Below, piece after piece: positions 34,160 through 44,089 of a stretch of 64,000 bases of DNA. The DNA comes from Incurvaria masculella. Its lineage: Eukaryota; Arthropoda; Insecta; Lepidoptera; Incurvariidae. The number at the start of each line of letters is the position of its first letter. Positions within the stretch are counted from its first letter, which is position 1. The position numbers were made by a program, and so were the translations under genes. Below the pieces are notes generated by a model. It worked only from the letters and a program-made list of their open reading frames with translations, searched no databases and was not told the DNA's origin. The stretch is taken from positions 15,977,595-16,041,594 of the forward strand of contig OX335644.1 in the NCBI GenBank assembly GCA_946894095.1, in the 5' to 3' direction.

Positions 34160-34760
34160 GGAAATTAAAATTTATCAACTACAGCATCTTTAACACTATA
34201 ATAAGCATTTTGTGTTAAGAATTTCTCAATCTTAACTTTAAACAAATTTTCACTGAAATCACTGGCCTCTTCGGGCAATTTGTTATAAAATCTAGTACTG
34301 TTAATAAAACTCTTAAATGTTTTAGCTAATTTATAAATAATCACTTTAACATTTTTCTTGTGTATTGTGTTATGGTAACGAATACGGTTATGAATACGGA
34401 TATATGAATATTGTTAACGGTGGTATGCATAATTAAGATATCTTCAAGCATATTATTATATATTATAAGATCAGCACATTTAATGTGGTTCATGACTCTA
34501 CCCTTAATAGTGATGTTAAAGGTAAAGTCATGAACCACATTAAATGAGCTGATCTTATAATATAGAATATGCTTAATAATATCTAAATAATGCATACCAC
34601 TTGAGGTATTAAGGGGCAACAATGCAGCACCGGTAGTGGTGCTCTGGAAGTAGACGGCATCGTTCATTGAGCGCGCCAACTTTGTGAGGCTACCAATAGA
34701 GTCTCGCTCACTCATATATATGTAATTAAAATATTTACTTAGCTTTTGCATACGCCGCCG
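34160..34760 (-). pseudogene. LINE C-terminal fragment with an inverted duplication
   Basis: The minus strand gives STRFYNKLPEEASDFSENLF and AYYSVKDAVVDKF at 34165-34300, the usual C-terminal end of a CR1/jockey-like LINE protein, preceded by a 136-codon frame. Between 34411 and 34600 the sequence is an imperfect inverted repeat: GGTATGCATAATTAAG...CATTTAATGTGGTTCATGAC and its complement, around a short spacer. Confidence 0.6.
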
Positions 34761-35060
34761 CTGCCAAAAAGTTAAAATTTTTACTTTAATTCTGGCTTCA
34801 GTTAAAAAAAAACTATTCTAATTCGATGTGCAAATAAATATTTGTGTAATTAAATAAAAAAATTAAAATAAAGAAAACTTTATATAAGTCATAATAACAC
34901 ATTTTACAATTTCAAATTAAAACCTATTAAGCTATACATAAAAATATTCCTCCCCTGGTGACATAGTCCCAATGACAGAGGCAGCGTTCCCCCGCTGATT
35001 TGCTAAAATAATGTTCTGCCTAATGAAGCTGTGCATAAATAAACTACGTCGGCAAAATAT
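34761..35060. other. no gene recognised
   Basis: AT-rich flank of the LTR retrotransposon. ATAT at 35057-35060 is the left target duplication. Confidence 0.5.
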
Positions 35061-35592
35061 TGTTACGCGGGTAGGGTGCAGATTAGAGAAGAAAACACCA
35101 ATATTCAACACTCTTCCTTTATTTCAAATAATTCACAAGCAAACTCACAAATACAATTTCACACTAGGTTAATTCAAACACTAATTTACAAACTATATCA
35201 CTCACTTCACTGATTCACTTCAGAGCTAGTTCACTGCACTTCTATATCGCTTGTTGTCGCTCACTTCGCTTCCAAAAATAGACTGCCGCCCTCTGCGCCT
35301 TGGGCGCCTTTTATATCGGTGGAGCTTCTTTCCAGAACACTCCACCGATTTCTAGGCGCCCATGTAGGGCAGCAGTCGAGAACAATCTCCCTCGAGACAT
35401 TACTAGAATGTCCGAGATTTATTTCTGAAGTCAGCTGGACGAGGCGTCACTTTATATGGGACGACAGTGATGCGATAGCCTGCGCAATGCAATAAGACAA
35501 GTAGCGCCATCTACTGAAATTCGAAGGAACCATTTGGCGCACTTTGGTAGTGTATCAGCGCTATGTCTTCGCAGCGGGGCGCGCTCGTAACA
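35061..35592 (-). repeat. 3-prime LTR
   Basis: 532 bp with TGTTAC...GTAACA ends. On the minus strand it has GATATAAAAGGCG, a likely TATA box (near 35312), and AATAAA (near 35108) upstream of the 3-prime end. Confidence 0.95.
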
Positions 35593-35605
35593 CTGCCTCC
35601 TCCTT
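35593..35605 (-). other. polypurine tract
   Basis: AAGGAGGAGGCAG directly before the 3-prime LTR on the minus strand, the expected primer for plus-strand DNA synthesis. The Gag-Pol stop codon touches it. Confidence 0.8.
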
Positions 35606-38600
35606 AGTTATGCTCGTCTCGAGCATAATTGTCTCCGTGGTATCGGGCCAGACGATCTACGTGCACAATCTTTTCCCGACATCTATCATTCCGGCGGATA
35701 CGATATGTCACGTCATTGATTTTAGTCACCACTCTATATGGGCCTTCCCATTTTGGTTGCAGTTTGGGACTTTTTCCTTTTTTTCGTAATGGATTATGTA
35801 GCCAAACTAAAGATCCTTCTTCAAATACATTTCCATTAGCTTTGCGGTCGTAACGTGTTTTCATCCGCTCGCTTGCTCGTAGACCAGCCTCTCTGACACG
35901 TTTATAAACAGTGTCCATTTTTCCTCGCAGATCTGACACATACTCTGTTACACAATGGGATGCCTCTGGTGGAATTCCTGTCAGAAGGTCAGCTGGTAGT
36001 CTGAGTTCGTGTCCAAAATTTATGTAGGCTGGAGTTTCATCTACGCTTTCATGCACAGCGGTTCGGTATGACAGCAGAAACAGCGGAATATACTGGTCCC
36101 AATCCTTTTGATGGTCTTCTACCAATTTGGCCAAGTGTCTTTCCAATGTCTGATTAAATCGTTCCACCATGCCATCTGACTGTGGGTGGTATGGGGTTGT
36201 CCTGGTCTTATGGATTCCCATTATTCGACATGTCTCCTGAAACACTCGGGATTCGAAGTTTCTGCCTTGATCAGTGTGTATCTCGAGAGGTACTCCATAG
36301 CGACAGAAAACTTCGTGGACCAATTTCTGTGCAACCGTGATCGCCTCTTGGTTTGGTATGGCAAATACCTCAGGCCACTTAGTGAAATAATCCATTACAA
36401 CCATAAAGTAACGGTTGCCGTCATTTGTCGGAGGAAAAGGGCCAGCCACATCAAGAGCAATTCTCTCCCACGGAGCTCCAACATTGTACAATTTTAAAGT
36501 TCCCTTGCTCCGTGTATGAGGCCCTTTAACAGCGCTACAAATCGTGCATTTACGGCACCAATCTTCTACATCATCGCGACAATTTATCCAGTAGAACCGT
36601 TGTCGTATCTTCAGGAGAGTTCTCTTTATTCCCAAATGTCCACCTGAAGTTCCATCGTGCAGGCATTGAAGAACTTCTTTAATCTTAGATCTGGGGATGA
36701 CTAATTGCAGAGAAGTATCCTTTCCGTTAGGTGTTTCCCATTTTCTGTACAATATTCCGTCATGAAGTACCAGGCTCGACCACTGCGCCCAGTAACTTTT
36801 AGTCGCTGTGCTCATTGCAGAAATATCTCTCCATTCTGGCTTTGTCTCTCCTGCTCTCTTCCAGTGAATAATGGGCATCAGATCATCGTCCCCCTCCTGG
36901 GCTAGCTTCATGTTTTCATTGCTCCATTCTTCGCTGATGTTATCCGTTCGGATGGCCTTTAAATGAACGGTCTCCTTTATCTCCTCCCTGATGCAGTGCT
37001 TACACTCTTCTGGGCAGGGTCGACGAGACAAAGCGTCAGCATTTCCATGGGTTTTACCACTCCGATGCTCTGTATCGAACTGATACTCTTGGAGCTGTTC
37101 CAGCCAACGTGCAACCTGCCCTTCTGGATTCTTAAACTGAAGCAGCCATTTCAAAGCAGCGTGGTCAGTCCTCAAGCGAAATCTTCGGCCGAGAAGATAC
37201 TTGTTGAAATGCTGCAAAGTCTTCACTACTGCTAGAAGCTCTCGTCTTGTCACACAATAGTTCCGTTCTGGTTTTGAAAGGGATTTGCTGAAATAACCAA
37301 TAACGATCTCCTTGTCCCCATGACGTTGTGAGAGTACACCGCCGATTCCGGTATTACTTGCGTCTGTGTCGACTATGAACTCTTTATAGGCTTCGGGGTA
37401 GCCCAAGATTGGAGTGTTACAGAGATGTTGCTTAAGTTCTTGAAACGAATTTGCGCAGTCCTCGTCCCAATTGAATTGACGCTTATCTTCTGTAAGTCGA
37501 TGCAGAGGCTTAGCAATCTCGGAGAAGTTTCGGACAAAACGGCGGTAATATGAGCACAGTCCTAAAAAGGCACGAACTTCAGTCTTATCCTTTGGAATTG
37601 GCCACTCCTGTACGGCTTCGATCTTCTTTGGGTCAGTTTGGATGCCATTTCCGGAGATAACGTGACCCAAATAGCTAACCTGACGCTTGAAGAAAGAACA
37701 CTTCTTGCCACTTAGTTTAAGGTTAGCTTGGCGAATCTTGCTCAAAACGTTCTCCAAATTCTTGATGTGCTCGTCAAATGTCCGCCCTAATATGATTATA
37801 TCGTCCAAGTACACCAGACAAGCTTCCCCGATCAGCCCAAAAAGTACTCGTTCCATAAGCCTCTCGAAGGTTGCGGGAGCATTACAAAGTCCAAACGGCA
37901 TCACTTTGAATTGCCACAGCCCATGCCCTGTCGTAAACGCTGTCTTCTCTTTGTCTTTGTTGTCGATTTCCACCTGCCAGTAGCCGCTTTTCAGGTCCAG
38001 GGTTGTGAACCACTTCATGCCACTCAATGTATCCAGCGTGTCATCAATTCTAGGAATCGGATAGCTGTCCTTTTTTGTTACATCATTTAAACGTCGATAG
38101 TCCACACAAAATCTGGTGCTGCCATCTTTCTTCTTTACCAGAACTACGGGTGAACACCATGGACTTGATGAAGTCTCTATAACATTATTTTTCTGCATGT
38201 CCGCTATCATTCTCTGAACTTCTTCTTCTTTAGCTACGGGAACGCGGCGTGGCCTCTGACGTATTGGAAGAGCATCTCCTGTGTCGATGCGGTGCTTAAC
38301 CATGCTTGTTCTCCCAATGTCTCCGTCGTGCGAAGAGAAGATGTCTGAATATCGCATAAGTAGATTTGTTGCTTTCTTGAAATCATCAACAGTCAGGTCC
38401 CGTCTGCTTTCTTCCAAGAGAGTGGACACTTTAGATCTCCCTGTGTCCAATTTATCTGAGGAAATTTCATCACATTTGCGTAGCCAGGAAACTTCTTCTT
38501 TGCCACATATTAGCACGCCATTTGCCACATCTATTTTACAGTTGTTAGTTCTCATAAAGTCCAAACCTAGAATGCAATCATCGATGATATCTGCTAAAAC

Positions 38601-40085
38601 GGCGGTATGACGATAAGTCTTACATCCAATTTTAATCGTAACTTCTATCTCTCCATAAACGGGTATGTGCTGGCCGGTAGCTGTCTGAATCCTGCAACCA
38701 TTAAAATACTGGGGACGATTCCATATGACGCGGCCAAAGGTTTTTGACTTAACGATTGTACGGGATGCTCCGGTATCCAAGGTCAAGTTGCATTGTATCC
38801 CGTTCACTTGCCCTTCAACGAGCAGGCTGTTTCCAGTACATGCCTGCGAAATTGTGACTTTCGGGGCTTCTATTTTACCAGCCAGCATCCGCCCCCCGGT
38901 TCTGGCCTTTTCATCTTCATTTGCAGCATCAGGCCTTTCGGTTTGATTTTTGGGGCAGTCGGTTCGAAGGTGCCCCAGTTCATTGCACTTGTAGCACCGG
39001 GGAGTAAATTTACGTCTTGCAGGTGATCTGGTTTCCGACGTCACCACTTCTCTTATTCGATGCGCTCGGGGATCTGATCGAACCGCTTCGACCTCCAACG
39101 CGTGGGCAAGAGCGTCCTTCAACGTTGCGTGGTGACTTAATCGTACAGCAGCTCGTACTTCGATGTCCCTGATGCCATCCACGAAAGCCTGCACCAAGTA
39201 ATCTTCCAACGAAGAATTCGATGATGATTGATGGGCCTTTCGGACAAGTTTTTCGATTTCCAGTGCCCACTGTTGAAGTCCTTCACTTGCTCGTTGTACT
39301 CGATCACGAAGTTGAGCTCGGTAGACGTGTTCCAAATGCTTGTCGCCAAACCTTGACTCCAGTGCTTCTAAAAGTCCGTCATAGGTGATTCGGGGACCTA
39401 AAGCCTCGAGAACATGGAGTGCCTTGTCCCGAAGTCCTAAGGTCAAAGCAGTTCGTGCTTGGTTCTCATTCCATCCATTTGCAATAACCACTGATTCAAA
39501 CTGAAGTTTGTAAGCGGCCCAGGATGTCAAACCATCGAAAGGAGGAACCTTAAATCTTGCTCCTGCTGTTGCAGATGAAGATACAGTTACTCCACAGGTC
39601 TTGATTTTCTCCATTTCTTCGGATATCTTTGACTCAAGCCCGTTCAGTCGCTCTTCATGGCGCCCGAGAGTTTGGTCTTGCTCTTCGATCTTAGAGTTGA
39701 CCTCATCAAGCTTCTCCTTTATTTTGGCATTGGATTCCCTAACGGCCCACATCAGTTCTTGCTGCTGCTCCTCCTGACGGCGAGCATGTTCCTGCGCCTG
39801 CTCCTCTTGACGGCGGGCCTGTTCATGCATCTGCTCCTCTTGACGGCGGGCCTGTTCTTCTTGACGGCGGGCCTGTTCTTGCATCTGCTCCTCTTGACGG
39901 CGGGCCTGTTCTTGCATGAAGGTCATCAATGCGTTCAAGTCCAAGGCAGGAGTTTGCGTCATTAATTGATGGCTCTCGAATTCTTGAGTTCCTGAGGCTG
40001 CTGCATCCTCGGCCGGTGTTGTGTCGGCTGCCGTCTGGCTCCTGGTCCTCACGCCTTCCTGGTCTTCTCTCGGTGTAATCGGCAT
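35604..40085 (-). CDS. gag-pol: Gag-Pol polyprotein of a Ty3/Gypsy element
   Basis: A single 1493-residue frame codes for the particle protein and all enzymes. In order: an N-terminal coiled coil with five ARRQEEQ repeats (about residues 60-107), a Gag core, a zinc knuckle CYKCNELGHLRTDC (364-377), aspartic protease LTLDTGASRT (near 437), reverse transcriptase with LDLKSGYWQVEI and YLDD (about 640-800), RNase H with VDTDASNTGIGG and TDHAALKWLL (about 905-980), and integrase. The integrase has an HHCC zinc site (about 1143-1180), catalytic ALDVAGPF, HTDQGRNF and the Glu in DGMVERFNQ, and a GPYRV module near 1448. Many gypsy elements use a frameshift between gag and pol; here they are fused. 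The first Met at 40085 follows the primer site closely. Confidence 0.95.
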   Translation of the reverse strand: MPITPREDQEGVRTRSQTAADTTPAEDAAASGTQEFESHQLMTQTPALDLNALMTFMQEQARRQEEQMQEQARRQEEQARRQEEQMHEQARRQEEQAQEHARRQEEQQQELMWAVRESNAKIKEKLDEVNSKIEEQDQTLGRHEERLNGLESKISEEMEKIKTCGVTVSSSATAGARFKVPPFDGLTSWAAYKLQFESVVIANGWNENQARTALTLGLRDKALHVLEALGPRITYDGLLEALESRFGDKHLEHVYRAQLRDRVQRASEGLQQWALEIEKLVRKAHQSSSNSSLEDYLVQAFVDGIRDIEVRAAVRLSHHATLKDALAHALEVEAVRSDPRAHRIREVVTSETRSPARRKFTPRCYKCNELGHLRTDCPKNQTERPDAANEDEKARTGGRMLAGKIEAPKVTISQACTGNSLLVEGQVNGIQCNLTLDTGASRTIVKSKTFGRVIWNRPQYFNGCRIQTATGQHIPVYGEIEVTIKIGCKTYRHTAVLADIIDDCILGLDFMRTNNCKIDVANGVLICGKEEVSWLRKCDEISSDKLDTGRSKVSTLLEESRRDLTVDDFKKATNLLMRYSDIFSSHDGDIGRTSMVKHRIDTGDALPIRQRPRRVPVAKEEEVQRMIADMQKNNVIETSSSPWCSPVVLVKKKDGSTRFCVDYRRLNDVTKKDSYPIPRIDDTLDTLSGMKWFTTLDLKSGYWQVEIDNKDKEKTAFTTGHGLWQFKVMPFGLCNAPATFERLMERVLFGLIGEACLVYLDDIIILGRTFDEHIKNLENVLSKIRQANLKLSGKKCSFFKRQVSYLGHVISGNGIQTDPKKIEAVQEWPIPKDKTEVRAFLGLCSYYRRFVRNFSEIAKPLHRLTEDKRQFNWDEDCANSFQELKQHLCNTPILGYPEAYKEFIVDTDASNTGIGGVLSQRHGDKEIVIGYFSKSLSKPERNYCVTRRELLAVVKTLQHFNKYLLGRRFRLRTDHAALKWLLQFKNPEGQVARWLEQLQEYQFDTEHRSGKTHGNADALSRRPCPEECKHCIREEIKETVHLKAIRTDNISEEWSNENMKLAQEGDDDLMPIIHWKRAGETKPEWRDISAMSTATKSYWAQWSSLVLHDGILYRKWETPNGKDTSLQLVIPRSKIKEVLQCLHDGTSGGHLGIKRTLLKIRQRFYWINCRDDVEDWCRKCTICSAVKGPHTRSKGTLKLYNVGAPWERIALDVAGPFPPTNDGNRYFMVVMDYFTKWPEVFAIPNQEAITVAQKLVHEVFCRYGVPLEIHTDQGRNFESRVFQETCRIMGIHKTRTTPYHPQSDGMVERFNQTLERHLAKLVEDHQKDWDQYIPLFLLSYRTAVHESVDETPAYINFGHELRLPADLLTGIPPEASHCVTEYVSDLRGKMDTVYKRVREAGLRASERMKTRYDRKANGNVFEEGSLVWLHNPLRKKGKSPKLQPKWEGPYRVVTKINDVTYRIRRNDRCREKIVHVDRLARYHGDNYARDEHN
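39788..39918 (-). repeat. intragenic minisatellite coding the Gag coiled coil
   Basis: Repeated CTCCTCTTGACGGCGGGCCT on the plus strand encodes ARRQEEQ heptads on the minus strand. The number of units may vary between copies of the element. Confidence 0.85.
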
Positions 40086-40091
40086 CTCTAA

Positions 40092-40109
40092 TCCCCGCTT
40101 CTGACACCA
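40092..40109 (-). other. primer binding site, tRNA-Leu type
   Basis: TGGTGTCAGAAGCGGGGA lies two bases inside the 5-prime LTR. The first 12 bases are complementary to CTTCTGACACCA, the 3-prime end of many leucine tRNAs; the identification is from known tRNA-Leu ends. Confidence 0.75.
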
Positions 40110-40111
40110 AT

Positions 40112-40643
40112 TGTTACGCGGGTAGGGTGCAGATTAGAGAAGAAAACACCAATACTCAACACTCTTCCTTTATTTCAAATAATTCACAAGCAAACTCACA
40201 AATACAATTTCACACTAGGTTAATTCAAACACTAATTTACAAACTATATCACTCACTTCACTGATTCACTTCAGAGCTAGTTCACTGCACTTCTATATCG
40301 CTTGTTGTCGCTCACTTCGCTTCCAAAAATAGACTGCCGCCCTCTGCGCCTTGGGCGCCTTTTATTTCGGTGGAGCTTCTTTCCAGAACACTCCACCGAT
40401 TTCTAGGCGCCCATGTAGGGCAGCAGTCGAGAACAATCTCCCTCGAGACATTACTAGAATGTCCGAGATTTATTTCTGAAGTCAGCTGGACGAGGCGTCA
40501 CTTTATATGGGACGACAGTGATGCGATAGCCTGCGCAATGCAATAAGACAAGTAGCGCCATCTACTGAAATTCGAAGGAACCATTTGGCGCACTTTGGTA
40601 GTGTATCAGCGCTATGTCTTCGCAGCGGGGCGCGCTCGTAACA
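40112..40643 (-). repeat. 5-prime LTR
   Basis: 532 bp, same as the 3-prime LTR except near 40150 (CAATACTC versus CAATATTC) and near 40366, where GATATAAAAGG has become GAAATAAAAGG on the minus strand. The second difference falls in the likely TATA box of the LTR that should drive transcription. ATAT follows at 40644-40647. Confidence 0.95.
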
Positions 40644-40699
40644 ATATATATTTTGCAAAATACACCAAAGGCTGACAGTGTTGTTCATACAGTTGTTGT

Positions 40700-40925
40700 A
40701 ACAACTGACCTCTAGGTCTTTTATCTATAGGGTCGGTAAACAATGGAATACATTTCCTGCCGAGGATGCCCTAGGGTCCTTCAAACATGGTGTGAAGAGG
40801 CACCTGGCCGGCCGGCATGGTTTACGTAGTTCTACTGAATGTTCGAAAACCCATCGGAGTCGTTGAGCACCTTAATAGGTCCTGGCGTAGTTTATGCCGC
40901 GCTTAACATAAAAAAAGACATACAA
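40700..40925 (+). pseudogene. LINE 3-prime fragment
   Basis: Reads FIYRVGKQWNTFPAED, then GSFKHGVKRHLAGRHG, with an ACATAAAAAAAG tail. Same family as the piece at 17220-17449 and severely 5-prime truncated. Confidence 0.7.
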
Positions 40926-40981
40926 ATCTTACCATTTATGTACAGTACTCAAACAACACATATTACACTATGTAATCCAGA

Positions 40982-41404
40982 AGTGCTACGAAAACTCTTT
41001 TGTCGCTTGATATAATCGGTCTACGTGCATAATTCATCGCGTAGCTGTGCTACGCCTTTTCAGGGCTTGACGTAGCTGTGCTACGACAAATGATTAATTT
41101 ATTGTGTACTTGATGTAGCAGTGCTACTCATAGAAATAGGATGTTGCTAGGCCTATGGTGCTACCATATTTCGGCGGGGATGTAGCCATTCTACGACAAA
41201 TATTTTTTTAGTTTGACGTAGCACTGCTACGATTTTTTGTTTATATGTGGAATCACCTAGCGAAACTACGCTAAGGGTGCCGATTTGAGGACTATTTCAG
41301 AGTTATCGGGCTGATTTAGAATACTTTTTAAGACTCCCAGGTTAAAGGTAAAACACTCGACTTACGCCAAGTATTTTAGCACTTGACGTAGCAGTAATGC
41401 CACG
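40982..41404. repeat. cluster of palindromic CGTAGCNNNGCTACG motifs
   Basis: Near-palindromic 15-mers at 41040-41054 and 41071-41085 (CGTAGCTGTGCTACG both), 41114-41128 (TGTAGCAGTGCTACT), 41181-41195 (TGTAGCCATTCTACG), 41217-41231 (CGTAGCACTGCTACG) and 41256-41270 (CCTAGCGAAACTACG), with half sites at 40984 and 41387. Most are preceded by TTGA or GA. The spacing is irregular, so this is not a simple tandem repeat. Function unknown. Confidence 0.75.
41129..41157. mobile_element. 29-bp micro-element with 8-bp flanking repeat
   Basis: CATAGAAATAGGATG joined to TTGCTAGGCCTATG, a shorter form of the 38-bp sequences at 57605 and 59098. It is flanked by GTGCTACT (41121-41128) and GTGCTACC (41158-41165), an 8-bp duplication with one mismatch. 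Confidence 0.65.
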
Positions 41405-42588
41405 AAAGTTGATTCGATTCTGCAACAATTCTTTATTAGATTTACAATTCAAAGGATTGCTACGGCATTTTATATTTTAGCTTGGTGTAAAAGTGATAAT
41501 ACAACTAATAATGATAATAAATAATACAACTAATTAATGGTTTGATATAGCGGTGTTGCGGGAATAGATTCGTTATTTCCATATGAAATTTTAGCGCTTG
41601 ATGCAGCAGCTGATGGGTGCGGCAGAAATGTTCCTCAATTATTATTGATGCATTATGGTTGGGCTAGGTTAAGCTTAGTATTGTCAATGGAGGCGTGAGT
41701 TTGATACCCGTTGACTGCACCGCTGCTTTTCACGTTCAAGTTTAACATACATATTTTGTGTTATACAAGTTTAACATAGATCATTTTCTAATTTTAAGGT
41801 TTCGTTCCTAAATGGGATCACCAAAGCATCATCTGCATCGGCCTAGAAAATATTCTTATTGATGAATATTCTTCTGCAATCAGCTACAAATACATGAGAT
41901 AAAAAAATATTTAATAGATGATCGTTTATTTTGATAGTTTGTTTACGGACCGTCCATTAATTTGTGTTCTAAATTATGTGGATATTATAATTTTTAATCA
42001 GATCTTCCTGAACTGCATTATTTTCATTAGTACATGTAAAAATGTGCCGTCTATGATTGTGATTTCAATAAATTCTTCATGAACGGTATTTTTATTAATT
42101 TTAAATAACTAGGATGATTAGTATTATTATTCTGTACGGATAAATAATATCTAAGTGTATTAATTGTGCTTTTTTATTTAGAAATTTATATGAATAGCCG
42201 TAACGTCGCCCTACCTTTGTAATAGTTTTTTAATTATTAAGATCCCGTTTTCTTACTTTGCTTGACTAGACAATATATAACAAATTTCCATTCCCGCTAT
42301 GGATAACTTTTCTTAACTTGTACAAGAGATGAAGAAACTTTAACTGTACGACTGTTGAAATGAACTGCAAGAGTACATGGAGATGATCCTATGCTTGTTG
42401 ACAAGCGGAGCAGTTAGGCGAATCAACTATTCGCATAAAGTGCAGTGTCTTATATAGTGTTGTATGTCCGGATCTTAGTCTGAGGCCTACCACTATGTTA
42501 GATCTTGGCAATTTGGAATTGAGAAGCCATGGCGTTTTAAGTGGTTCACATTAAAACATTTTATACTAAATTACTTTCTCTTCCGACC
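41405..42588. other. no gene recognised
   Basis: AT-rich sequence with two weak CGTAGC-like sites (near 41526 and 41598). Confidence 0.5.
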
Positions 42589-42589
42589 T

Positions 42590-43215
42590 TCTATCGTAAT
42601 GCTCTTTGCATACAGTTAATATGACAATGTTGTCCTGGTCAGTTGTTGCTGCATACGAGAGGGCTTTGGAAATAGCTATAAGTTCAATTAACTTGCGTAT
42701 TCCTTCCTTTGGATCCCTTAATCTCCTTCAATTTGCGCAATTTTTTAGCCGAGGTCATCTGACCACTGACGCTGCTGCAGAAGTTTTGCCAGCTATCATT
42801 CCTAGCTTTCTTATCGCTTGGGATATTTTTTTCTTTTAGTCCTTCTAGTTGTTGCGGAGATCCAGTTCTTCTGAATTTGGTAAAGGCTAGTCTTAACCAA
42901 ATTGAGGAATATCCAAACAACTTTAAAATCACGGTTTGGGACGAAAATTGGAGTTAGGGTTTGTGTTCATTCTAGTCCAGGGAATACTTCTGTCTGCAGA
43001 GTCATTGATACATTCTATTAGGAGGTTGTATACTTCTTGAGTGCTTGCTTGGGATAACTGTCAGTTAAACTGGCTGTCAGATATTTTTGTATTTTTTCGA
43101 GTCTGCTTCTATCATATTTCTTGATTCCTGCAGTGATTTTTTTGTCATTATCTATATATACACACATATACTCACCCTCATATACATAGGTGTTTAAAGT
43201 CACTAGCACTTACTA
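42590..43215 (-). pseudogene. LINE fragment, linker before the RT
   Basis: Minus-strand frames include KKARNDSWQNFCSSVSGQ and AKKLRKLKEIKG (42684-42932), a pattern found between endonuclease and RT in jockey/CR1-type LINEs. The adjacent frame at 43018-43209 (RSRLEKIQKYLTASL) probably belongs to the same linker. Decayed, no RT motifs kept. Confidence 0.5.
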
Positions 43216-44088
43216 GTTTACAGTTTAATAAAAAAAAAAACAATACAACTTATTTAATAGTTTACTGTTAAGCCCGCATATTAAATTTGATATCTAAGAA
43301 CCTGCTACTTATATCACAGTCACTAGGCTAGCGTAGGAGGCAGTGTAATAAAAGAAAAACAAAGAAGAGCTAACTTACCATTGTAGTTAAGAATATACGC
43401 TCATAATAGAACCTTTATTTGTAAAAAAAACTGTATAATATGTTCTTTTAAACTCTGTTCTATTGTGCTTTGTGCTAAACGAATTTAAATAAATAAAACA
43501 TTATTATTATTATTATTATTATATAGTCACTTCCTAGAGTTTCATTGATTGTTTTCCATTTGCATGTCAGAGCCAGATCTGCAGTGCAGAAAGTAACATC
43601 AGATGAAGTTTTTTAAAATGTTTCCATTGACCAGTTTCATGAGCACCGCTGTATTGAACTGAAAGGAAATAACGGGCAATGTTTCATGACCGTTTCGACT
43701 ATCTTTTTATTCAATGTCAATGCCAAACAATACTAGACCAAAGTACATCTAAAACACCGAAATACACGGAAAACACAAAACAACACCAAAAAATTCCAAT
43801 CAACACTTAACAATATCAAACAACACCGAAAGACAATAAACAACACAACAGCACCAGGCATATTCGTGACGTAAAATGTTAAATTGTAGTCACATAAAAA
43901 AATAATAATTTTGATAATTGTGTTTGTATTTTATTCGACTTTAAAAACGAAAGGCGGCGGCAGAGCGTGATAACCCTAGCGCAAGCCGGATTCGAGCGAC
44001 GATAGTGTGTAGAGGGGCGGGTGAGCAACGATGCGCCGGCAGTGAGCGAAGTAATAAATACTTTAGCTTAGCGACAATTAAGATCAAA
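43216..44088. other. no gene; (ATT)n microsatellite
   Basis: An (ATT)n tract at 43499-43522 follows AATAAATAAAACATT, the look of a LINE tail. The rest carries ACACCGAAA-like repeats near 43760-43850. No gene seen. Confidence 0.5.
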
Positions 44089-44089
44089 A

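Larger units (their letters stand above)
35061..40643 (-). mobile_element. intact Ty3/Gypsy LTR retrotransposon
   Basis: A 5583-bp element with 532-bp LTRs (35061-35592 and 40112-40643), a tRNA primer site, a polypurine tract and one uninterrupted Gag-Pol frame. It is flanked by a 4-bp direct repeat ATAT. The two LTRs differ at only two positions by eye, so insertion was recent. No envelope gene is possible: 11 bases lie between the stop codon and the 3-prime LTR. All catalytic residues looked for are present, so this copy may be able to move. A TATA-box change in its 5-prime LTR could reduce transcription. Confidence 0.95.

Noticed and set aside
35629..39965. Plus-strand frames of 66-109 codons opposite the Gag-Pol gene
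   Set aside because: They are shadows of a long conserved minus-strand frame with all expected domains.
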